64,000 nucleotides of DNA, from the NCBI GenBank assembly GCA_032209605.1, contig JASFXZ010000079.1, positions 186,001-250,000 on the forward strand, written 5' to 3'. The position numbers and the translations under genes were made by a program. Shown here in pieces: positions 42,501 to 54,500 of the stretch. The notes beneath the pieces are model-generated. The model saw nothing but the letters and a program-made list of their open reading frames with translations. It did no database searches and was not told the origin of the DNA. Origin of the DNA: Mactromeris polynyma (Eukaryota; Mollusca; Bivalvia; Venerida; Mactridae). Each line of letters starts with the position of its first letter. Position 1 is the first letter of the stretch.

Positions 42501-45500
42501 TTTCATTATGAGCTGGTGTACCAAATGAGATTGGTATTGATAGTCATATCTTGTTTTGTAATGGACCATGTACTGACCAATCGTATTAATAAAACTAAAA
42601 CTCTCATAGCATCTAGATTTATAGCTTTACATACAAGACTGGCTCCCTGATCCTAGTTTTGTATCTTTACTCGCTGACTTGATATTATCTGTTATAAACT
42701 GTTTACTAACATGGCCGTGGTTGTCATGACGCTGACTCTGTGTTTGGATTGCGTTTGCATAATCAGGTAATGCAAATATTTTTGATTATGTATTGTATTC
42801 ATATTTAATCTGAATTGTTTGATAATTATGTTACTAAAGCTATGTGGCATCTTGATAAAGCATCTGATTTTTTGGCATGGTTAAAGAATTACACAAAGGT
42901 ACCATTTCTCTTCAAACTCATTGACAGTTATAGTATGGCTCAGTATTGGAAAAGGTTTACAGTTGCAAATTTGTGAAAACGTTCAGTTTATAAAACTGGT
43001 ATTGGTTCAAATAGACATAAAAGGCAGACCAATGTTAAGGAAATACCTCTAAATACATGTCTTCGCTCAAGCCCAATACACCCACAGTCATATTTCTGTT
43101 TCCTTGATTGTTATGAAAATGGTTACAAATGTCAATTTTGGAAATGCCACATAGAAAAGGCAAAGTCCCCCCCCCACACGTATAACGGGCCGGATGGACA
43201 CGATATATGTCAATAACCCAGGAAGAATAGCATTATCAATTATCTGTACACACAATGATACATTTCGCGGCCGCCACACGGCACATGTAATACTTGTATT
43301 AATTTCCGTTCAGTTGTTGATAAGCATGATAACCATTATTGTATGCATGTTTTAAATTTCTTTTTATATACTGTTTTTATTGTTTAGACATATTTTCAGT
43401 CAGAAAGCTTAAAGCTCTTAAATATGTTACATGTGCAAATGATTTGTTACCATATGTATACAATTTGCTTGAACAACAATAAAACATTATCTGTACATGT
43501 ATATCCTAAATTCTGCGACGATAAGGATACCTGCTGCGGCAAATCATTAAGTTTTTAATGTTTATTAATGCCCAGAATTATGCCCTAGTCAGTTTACTCC
43601 AACATGCTCGAAAATCCTCAGCAACTAAATTGCAAAGGTAGCTGGTGGCATAGACCAATACTACTCAAATCAATGCTAGAAATCTTAAATATTTTGTTAA
43701 AGCCCTTCTCGAGTCTAATGTAACATTTCCCACTTGCATGCTTTGCAAGTAACGTATATTTCTGAATGTTAAATTAGACTTTTCATTTTTAATCTGGTAA
43801 AACTTTTTCAAGATATGGAATCGTGATATTTTTTCGTTACTGTATAATTATATATATCAGGAACCAATGACAGATGGATGACTTCATTGCGTTAATTATT
43901 ATATCATTATTGTTGTTCATTTTCTTGTTGTTATATTTCCTCTGTTCTATTCTTTCGCAATACGTATGATAAAGTAATTTCTTGTTGTATTTTATGATTA
44001 GATCGGAAACGGTGTTAATATATTACAGATGCATATTGCATATTTTGATGATACATGTTTGAATTAATTACGTTTATTAGTAAAACAGTTATTTCATGTT
44101 TAATTAGTTATATTGTCATATATTGAATAAACCTGTAAATTTTGTGTAAAATCATGCCATATATAGATGATGACTTGTAAGTGTAATGATATCCATATAT
44201 AACCAGAACTTACTTGTTTGGTTTGCTTAATTGGGACAAAGTACACTATGGTAATTTAATTACTTTCGATTTCCGGTGCAACTGAAACTATGACTTAAAC
44301 TATCACATTGTCTTTTTTAACATTTACGTTCTCAACTGAATTCTCCGTGACTATGTAAACAGCTGAAAGCTATACATTTGCAATTGTAAGTATGTCGTCT
44401 TAATTATTTCAGCATCCTGAAAACGATGAGGTATTATCATTATTCTTGTAGACTATGAATTATTTATCAATTAATCTAACGTAGCTTGTACTTTTTCTCT
44501 CCGCTAAATATTTTATCATTTTTCTTTACGGGTATTTTGGGGTGCATGTATGTTTTCTTTAGGAATTTACAGGGGATGGCTTAATTTTCCTCTTATCTTC
44601 TTCATCACCAACTGCACTGAGAAAAAGGTTTAAAACATTCTTCCATTTTCAACTCAATGTGCACTTTCACATATTTCGTCTGCTTCAAGCACTCTTGTAC
44701 AATAAAGTCTTATATAATACCACTGACATAAGATTTGTAATACCTTGTTTGAAGAAACACATTTTTTTCCCGCAAGTAGTACTTTTCAATATAATATACG
44801 TGGTGATTATATGTTCCCAATGAATGTTTTTTTCTGATTATCATATGATAAAAAAAGTTTTTTTTTAATATTTAAAATTCATATTCAATAATTTTTTATC
44901 ATGAGGTTTTGACCTTTCTTTATTTAGATCTCTTTAACTCAAACTATAACGAGAGCTTGTTTTCCATTTAGTCAGATATTAACCAAGGTATTTCGAGTAC
45001 CGGCATTTTGTAGGAAGGGCCAAATATTGAGAAACTATCTACCACAGTTACCCTTACGTGTCTTGGGTGTTTTGTAGGCTCATAAGTCTTCAGGTCATTT
45101 CTGACGTTTCTTTGCCACGCTGGGCTATATTGTAGCCGTTATTTACAGTGTTACGTCTGTCAGAAAGAACTAGCATCACTAATTTGTATACATTTTATTG
45201 GGAATAAATTTTATTATTTATTTGTTTTGTAATTTCAATATATTTTAATGGCATTTACTTATTTTTTTGTGGAATGTTGGTCACTATATTGTATAAGTAA
45301 ATTTATTGTACAGATTTTAATAACATATTTCAACAGTTGGATTTAAAAAAAGAATGTTTCAAGTTTGGTTTAAACGTACACAATTGTACGGATATGATGC
45401 ATTTTAATGCATAGAAGACTCTTTTTAGTCGGATTTAAGCTTGTTATCACTAAATATAAATAGAAAAACCCAAACACTTCCATATATAATGATGTCTAGT

Positions 45501-48500
45501 TATGTAATACAGCTGATGTTTCGTATACAATTCGTATTTTGTCCTTTACTCTCAGGAAAGTGTGCATTGATACTTAAATACTTATATTCACCATTTCACC
45601 ACTTATATTCATCTTTTTCACACTTTACTTTAATCGCAGATAATAATTGTTTTCATTATTATGTTTGAGAAAATTAATTTCTAACAAAAACTTGCTTACA
45701 ATATAGCTCATGTAAATGTTTAAGAATTGCTGTTTATATACATGTACGTTCCAATAAATATTAATTGTCTTGTTTACCTTAAACCCAAATGAAAACTCGG
45801 TCTGGTATTGAAAATCTGAGTTTTGAGACCGTTAAAACACTCCGGCATCTGATTGGTTGCATCCGTTTTAAAATTGACCAATGGCAAGGCTGCAGTCGGA
45901 AAACTACTCAAAGCTCAGTTTGGTGATCTTACCCAGTGTTCTTATGGTTTTGAAGAAAACAAATACATGTATTCATTATTCACTGAATAGTGGTAAATGC
46001 ATTAAACATAACAGTAGCTTTGAGCAAACCTTTATTATGTCATTATACACTGTCGTAATTGATAATATAATTTAGCCTGTGCATACGTGTAGACATTGTT
46101 GTTTTAGCTCAATTAAACAATTCCACTTCATTCAAATCTTAAAATCATCTGAATGAATTTGAGTAATCCACTATGTTTGCTATCAGATTTTATAATAAAT
46201 TCGTGGGTTTAAATACAAATTGTTGTCGATATACAGAGAACTTTTTAGATACCCGCTTTATATACGCTTTCTTACCTCCGTTCTTAATTTTGAATACAAA
46301 TGACTATATTTTATAAGCAATGAAATAGTAATTGAGCGCCGCTGTATGATTTCCAACCTCTTCTTTAAGTGACGTCATTTCCAGAAAACCACACATATGA
46401 CATCACCATGTACTGACAGTAAGCAATATCTGCACCATATGGCAATATGAAAACGAAGTGACCATATGGAGTAAATATGGAGTAAATATTGTTTCCTGCT
46501 AGCAAATAGTGTCATCACGTGTTGCGTTTTCTTGAAATGACTTCATTAACAGAAGAGGTTGTAAATCCCACAGCAGCGCTCAATTGTCGATTGATTTGAC
46601 TGTATTTTATTATCGATCTCTTGCTTGTCTATCTCTATCTCTCTATGTATATGTTTGTATATATCTACTTCCAATATGTTTTATATTCGTTGTTGATTTA
46701 CAGATTGACTATAATATACCATTACTTGCTGACTTTGACCAGGTTAGAAGATGCATGCATGAAAAAAAACTAAACTGATATTTGTGCACAATACAGAAGC
46801 ATTTTGCATGTTTAATTGGTTCAAAATAACGTCACCCATACCTTATGCCGGAATACAGTCCGGCTGTTAAGCAATACTATGCCGTAAATTACGTTCCGTC
46901 AAGCTTTTATACATAACTCTGGTATATAGATACTTTATTCAGAAATATTTCTACCCATAATTTCACATAAAAAATGCAAATATATATACAAAATTACAAA
47001 TTATTATACAGTTGCTGTTTAAAGTCATGTCCAGTGGAACAAATATTCTCGGAAACGGTCTGTTTGACTTTTATACTCTTATCCAAAACAAACATGCCTG
47101 TACTTTGCGCATTAATAAAAACCAGATTTTAAACATATATATATTGGTTAAATAGCTGTATTATTTTATTTGGCTTATTTAACTCGATTTCTAAATTAAA
47201 CACCGAAATCTGCAATGCTATTATTGTTCACTGTAAGTCAGATATGCCAAAAATGCATACATTTTTAATTTCAATTGCATATTAACATGGCTCCATTTTA
47301 TCGTAACTGATTAGTAACTAGCAGATCATTGCACAGGGCGTGAAACAAACGTTTGAACCAATTCCAAACACTTAATGCTTCTGTACATAGTATAGCATTC
47401 GTTCATAGCTTCTAAATGTTTCTTTGGACGACTTAGTCATCAAATCTAGCATGTCAAACCAAAACCCCTACTGCACACATTTTTGACAACTGCTGCAGAC
47501 ATTCGGAACACTTCGGTCAATACTGTGGATCAAGTCTCGGTATTCAAGATATTGTTTATATTTTGATCTGATCCATTTCCATTATATAGTGAACAAAATA
47601 AGACACGTTTTATTTTTATCAATAATTTCATTGCTAGATTAGATTCAAATTCATAACTAAGTATAAGCAAGAAGCAATATGAAAATCGAGCTTTATTTAA
47701 AGAGTTGCCTATTCTGGATTGTTTAAAATTCTTTTTATTTAAACTTGGAAGTACAAAATACTAAATCCGAGACTTGATTGACAGAGGCTCACAGTTTGCA
47801 GCATTGACATAAATGTATTTATTATTTGTTATATAATATTGCTTCGCTTAGGAGATATTTTCGAAACATATACTTTTCGTCAGAGTTGACCTAACACTAG
47901 AAAGTCGGTAGTAGTAATTATTCCGACAGTTATCAGTGTATTTTTTAGAACTTAAGAAAAGCATACAAAGTGTAGATCACAGGAACAATATGTGAATCTC
48001 ATTCACAACTTTGTACTTAAAATTAGCTTCGTAAATTAGAATTTTACCAAGATAGAGTGTAACATAATTATGCATGATTACATTAATGTAAACATTTTCA
48101 GTTTCTGTAAATATTCGAATATCGGTTTATGATTTATGCACATTATTATGATACGTAATGAGGAATTCTGTAAAAAAGATACTTTTGGTTATTAAAAAAA
48201 TGTCTGAAATTCATTAAATATTTGCAGTTATTATTAAGCACTTATCAATTTAACAGTACTGTAATTATCAGGCACACATACATTTTGGATATCAGCATTT
48301 TACTTGGCACATGAAAGGAATACTTTATTTTTGGCACTTACAAAACTCACAGGAAACATTCGTATGCAGTGTTGTAAATGACCTTTATATGTAAACCTTT
48401 GGTATGTGTGTATAAGATCATTCATGGATGCCGTCTCTGGTATTTCTTTCAGGTTCATGATATATTTAAGCTTCTACTGTTTATAACCTAACTGTAATCT

Positions 48501-51500
48501 ACTAACCATCACAGCCTTGTCTCGTAAACCTCACCCTTTCGACATTTATTATACACCCGTTCTACCAAAACAATGTGTTATATGTTTCCTAATTTCGATT
48601 TGCAGAGACCTCAATCACTGTTCAAGCGTCTGATGGGCGTGATGCGGACACCCTCTGCTAGATCCAGTCAAAGTATAGATTCAGATCATTCTGGGGATGA
48701 AGATACACACAGGTATGTTGTATTAGTTGGTCAAGCTTGGTGAATACTGTTCATATATTCAGTGGTCCGGTGACCACAGGTAGGCGTTTTATATCCTTAA
48801 AATTGTCATTGAATATGAAATATCCATTTGAAGTCGTTTGTTTTCCACCTCTGAAGTTGTCATTTATTTCACTGAAGAACAGGTTAGTATTGGTTGATAT
48901 CCCATGAACACTGGATAGGTTCGCTGAAAGACATATATAACGGAAATACTGTTTAAAATGGTGCAAAACTTTAACACATAAAACGTCGTGTACAAAGGTG
49001 TATATATATGCATAGTGCAATAAATGAAGCAAAGTACTCTATATTTGTTCTGGTTTCTCTATAAATTGAACAAAGTCTTTCTACAAAACAGCTTTACCAT
49101 ACTGTTCCAATATGGGCTGCCCTAGTGACAAAAGATGTGTCACACGGAGAACCATACATTGCCTGTATATATATTAACATTCGTTACTGACATTCTTAGC
49201 TTGGTATTGTATAGACCTGTCAAAATTAGTATAACTTCATGGTCAATGCACAAGATAAATTGGTAATCGGGCCACTTTCGATAAAGACGAATTTATCGTG
49301 AGCATTGACCATGAAGATATGCAAATTTTGACAGGTCAATAAATCTTAACAATACACTGGTTAACTTTGTTTACCTTCTGTTTACAACATTTGCATGGAA
49401 CTTAACGATATGCATGTTATTCGTTAAGTTCACATTGTTTTTGTATCGCATTTGTATGGTTTGTGATTAGTTAACACTCAGTGTCTATGATGTGTGTATC
49501 TGCAAGCTGTAGGTTTATACATTGTAACTATCCTTTGGCTCATATTAAGATAGTTATATGAACTGTCAAATGACAGCAAATAATAGTAATGGTATTGGAG
49601 GGACATACTTAAGATCCTTACCGGCTGTACGAAAGTTTTTTAGCTGATCCTTTCTCACGATACGCTCAACGGGCAAACCAAACATGGGGGACAAATTTTA
49701 ATGGATTAGTCTTGGTACCGCAAAGTTTCATATTCAAGGATTTACGTCTTATTCCTAAACGTCATAAAGTACAATAAATATTTATAATGCATGATTTTCT
49801 GTGTAAGGATTTGTGATGGCCTTCAGAGGTCACAGTGTTGGTAATGTCTTGTGTTGAAGTTGTTGTTTTTATTTAGTCTGTTGTTTTCATTGTACAGTTG
49901 TATGAAGTTATTGGTTTTTAACACAAATTTAGACATGATATGATAATACCTAATATGATAATCTTGGTACTCCGTCTAACCATGTTATTGGATGAAAAGT
50001 CCATTGAATAATATCTAGTTCTTTAAATTGCAGTGTACTTTTAATGCAATTTATGTATGTAGCATTTATTATTTATTAATTTATAAGGAAACAAATGCTT
50101 ACCATAGAAAGCAAATTATTCCAAGATTTACGTATTTTCGACCCTATATGACACTGTACTCCTATCTTTCTAACTGTCAAACTGTAAGCAATGAGTATGA
50201 AGATATTTACTGATATGTCAGTATAACGTTTATACTTGTAGAAGATATCTGTTATAGATGATACGACCATTTACGTTATGTCGTCATGACAAATCCCATA
50301 CTTTCGTTTCGGTGTCCAAAACATAGATTGCTAATTACGTTACAGATATAACCATATGTCCATATCATACTAGAAGGGAATCTTGTCGTGAAATAGCATG
50401 TTTTTGTTGGTTTGAAACTATAATGTAGCCGTTTGATAAGAGCAGAAATGTCTTACAGTTTTAAAATTCTGTGTTTTATCATTTTAACATTCTGATGCAT
50501 GTGTTTCAGTGTTTGTTTATTCAAGTGCGTTAAAAGAATTCACCACCAGTTTTGACTTAAAATGACAGAATGACAAATAGTCGAATAAACTTTACTTCAT
50601 TAAGTACTTACTGAGTATGAAATAAGTGTAAAATTAAACAGATGTGCCTATGAAAACAAGTTAAACTAGAGGGAATCCGGTTCTTTAAACGTGACTTTGA
50701 CTTACATTAGAAGATAAACTCGTATTTCGGTGGTGAGTGCTTTTCAAAGGAATGGATGTTCTTGCATTGCATGTGTTTGCTGTGTGTTTGACAGTTGTCT
50801 GTTGTTTTCTGTTGTTTACAGTATGGACAATGACAAATTACCACGTCACCGTTCTTTCAGTTTTCTTCGACGCGGAAGTAGCAAGCGGCGTCATGGAGGG
50901 GGTGGAGGCTCTGGGCAAGAAATGGGGAGTATGCAAGTAAGTGTTCGTTTTCTTTATCTTTGTATTGTTTATCAAAAAATTCGGTCCTACAATGTGTGCG
51001 CAGTTGATAAGTTTCATAGTTTACACAAATAGTGAATATTTCAATAGTGGCAGTTAAAACACAGCTCGTTTGATATGAGAAAAGCATCCCTTTCTAAAAA
51101 AGTCGTAATTTCCTACCAATAAATACCCAATGCTGTGTAGAATAACATATCAAAGTCCAGATATTCACTCGCCACCAGAATTAAAAATATTTTATTCTAG
51201 TCACAAAAACATTAATGAAACTAAGTGTATTAATATACACATAAAGCAGCCTGTATATTCATAATCCCGACTGGTTAGTTAACTTAGTTTCTAGAGCGTA
51301 CAATAGCCTATATTAATAGTTTGGTATTTCTGTGATAATTTGAACATATAAAGGGTAGCGATCGAAGACATATACTTCTATATTTATGTGTATATTAAGC
51401 ATTCATCGGTTGTTTTGCAATAGGACAGTTACTGGGCCCGGGATTGTAACCGATATCAAGCAATCAGCACGTAATGCCAATGCCCAAATCTCAAAGAAAT

Positions 51501-54500
51501 TAATTCGCAAAGAATACTTAGCACTCATGAAACATTGTATTATATTTTGCAATCTCAAATCGCCATATTCATCGGCGTGCATTTTGAATTGTGAGGTCCG
51601 AGTGCTGAGTATCGGTTAAAATTCAGGGCCCAGGCTGGACACTGGTCAATTGACCGATATGTATAATATGGTTACAACAGTAATAAAGTAAACAAAATTG
51701 ATAAACTGAATGATTTCATTGAACTATTGAATTATTACACTTCGATATCAGATACACCATATACATTATGGAGGTCTCCATGGTTACATAAACGAATCAT
51801 ATTCTAACGATGATGAGGAAACTTTGACAGATGCTTCCTCCAGTATATACATCGTCTCTGACCATTATCAGGTGAAATTGGTGATGGAGACAACATTTCA
51901 AAAAACATTTTCCCTCATTAGTTCTGGTGAAGGTGTCAACAGCGTGATATATTTTCGCTTTCATGTCCGGCGGTACTCTTACTAATTCTAACGAAGGTGT
52001 CAACAGCGGGAGAGTGTTTCCCTTTCATGACAAGCGATACTTTTATTAGTTCTGGTGAAGGTGTAAACAGCGTGATATATTTTCGCTTTCATGTCCGGCG
52101 GTACTCTTACTAATTCTAACGAAGGTGTCAACAGCGGGAGAGTGTTTCCCTTTCATGTCAGGCGATACCTTTATTAGTTCTGGTGAAGGTGTAAACAGCG
52201 TGATATATTTTCGCATTATGTCAGGCTGTACTTTTATTAATTCTGGTAATGTTGTCAACAGTGGGATAAAGTTTCAGTTTAAAGGCATGCTGTTTCCACA
52301 TTAGTTCTGGTGTCAACAGCGGAATACAATTTAGCTTTTATGTTATATAAGGTATTGTGATGGTGACACTAATGTAATCAATCACTCTGATCTGTTAGAT
52401 GAATGTATTTGGTATATACGAGTATCATTCTTATTGCTGATGTCACCTGTTAATGAGTGAAATCCAAAGCTTGACAAATTATATGCATAAATCTTAATGC
52501 GGCTTTCATAAACTATTTTTTCTGTCGCTCTCTAGTACTTGTATTCTTCTATCTTCAACTTAATGGTTCATTAATATTCCCCCCTCTTTTTTATATTGGT
52601 TTGCAATATCCTGGGTGCTAGGTTGTATTTGTTGGTGTAAGGAGACGGTTAGCGGTAACAAATATAAAACGTTTGTAATTCTTAGATGTAAAAGTGTGAA
52701 TATTTCTTTTATCAACAGACAACATTAACTGGTTCTGATTAATAGTAGCTCTTTTATCGTACATGATCATGGTAAGTGTACATGTTTTCGGATTGAAAGT
52801 TGCGTTTTACATCCTGGAGGTGATAAAATACAGATTTCATGAATACTCATTAGTGCCAACTATGTTTTGTCGAAATATGGTAATATGCATTTGTAAAATG
52901 TAAATAATTCAAGTCGTGTTTGAAGATCCATACGCTGATGACACCGCTGTTAAATAAGTTCATCAACAAGTGCATAATATGAGTCTTCTTTTCAGTCTTT
53001 GGATAAGAGAGATTTTTCACGTGGACTTCGCCCAGAGCATGCTGGTCATGGTATTCCAAGAACACCATCAGAAACCAGCCACCTGGCTTTGGTTCAGTCC
53101 CCTTCTCTACCAACTAGCCCCATGACTCCAAGGTCCCCAATGATGAATCACAGAAGCCCATTTGAATCACCAGCATCATCTCCTGGGCCGTTTAGACGCT
53201 CGGCCTCTCCAAGGCGGTCAATGATGGATGTTGGTTTTGCTTCTGCTGTGGCAAACATTTGCGAGCAAGCGCACGAAATTGCCGAGCAAGACAGAAGAAA
53301 ACATAAAGGTATGAATTTTTATAAAATCAATTAAGAAAAAGCTTTAATTGAAATGTATGTAGATGTTTATGTGTTAGAAAGTTTAACTACGTAATTCGTA
53401 CATCGTGCTACTTTTGATGTATATATTTATTAGGCATGGCTCTGTCCTTTTCTGTGTTTTTTTCTACCAGATTATAAAGAGTATTCGCTACGATCAAATT
53501 TAATTCCTGCATATGTGGTCGTGTATGTGTTATGAAATTAGTTGTTTATTGATATTACCCTGTTTTCAGGTGCTGCACGTCACGAGGACAGCACTAGTAT
53601 TCCAACTTCACCCCAACTCCGTAGTAGGCCACGCGTGAAGAGGCCTCCGTTAATGTCACAAACCCATGTGATGGGCTCGCCCTTGCCAAGTCCCCAACCT
53701 CGGCACAGATCAGAAATGTATAGAAGCACATCTTTGGAAACAAGATCAAGGTCACCCTCACCAAATCCGACACCTTCATCAACACCAATGAATGAATATT
53801 ACGGAGGGTCTAATCTTACGGACCGTTCACGAAGTCCTACACCCGTTAGTAGCCCCGTGAACACGCCACCAAAGCGGTCAACACGGAAACTACCAATGGC
53901 TCCTGTGCAGCCCACGAAGCCTTCTACACTGAATCTTGCTCAACCTAAGCTCAAAGAGAACATGCCGCGTGTTATGCCTTCCCCAACTATCCCACAGCCT
54001 TCCAAAAGCCCTGGAAGTATTAACTTTCCTAGATTAAATGCATCCCCTACCCATAAACCAAAACTGAATATTGCCCCTGTGTCGCACAATATACCCCCAC
54101 CTGGTAAACTTGGGCGACCGGAGCCATATAGTCCAACTGAAAGAAACAATTTGAATAAAATCAGTGACCCACGTGACAGACCGGGTCAAACGCGGTCACT
54201 TCCGGGTCATTATAGCAGGCGACCAAATGTGCCACCAAATGATCAAGGATCACGCGTGTTACGTCATTCTCCGGATATAAATAGACATAGGGGGAATGAA
54301 CGAACAAGGCATTATCCACATAGAAATAGTGATGAATCAAATTCAAGGCATATGCCCAACCGAAGTTTCGATGAACCAATCCGCGGAGCTGGTATGAGTC
54401 ATGAGCGTATGAATAGATCACGTGACAGTTTGCATAATACTCCTCCACATGATAACCAAGCGTCAAGGTCACCAAGATTAATACCACATGCTCCTAATGG

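Larger units (their letters stand above)
39433..48605 (+). other. Large Cav2 intron after the IQ exon
   Basis: 9.2 kb, the largest here. Holds three candidate small exons (40325, 44413, 46704), dispersed repeat copy 2 (41371-41668), fold-back repeat copy 3 (45818-45920) and two fold-back elements (46331-46584, 47492-47802). 42000-44400 shows nothing recognisable. Confidence 0.7.
48713..53569 (+). other. Cav2 introns in the C-terminal tail region
   Basis: The stretches 48713-50821 (palindromic element 49214-49337), 50937-52995 (fold-back element and the 128-bp tandem repeat) and 53309-53569 (short, nothing recognised). Confidence 0.7.

Noticed and set aside
51797..52258. Minus-strand open frames with repeated PELIKV-like peptide
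   Set aside because: They are translations of the 128-bp tandem repeat rather than a gene.
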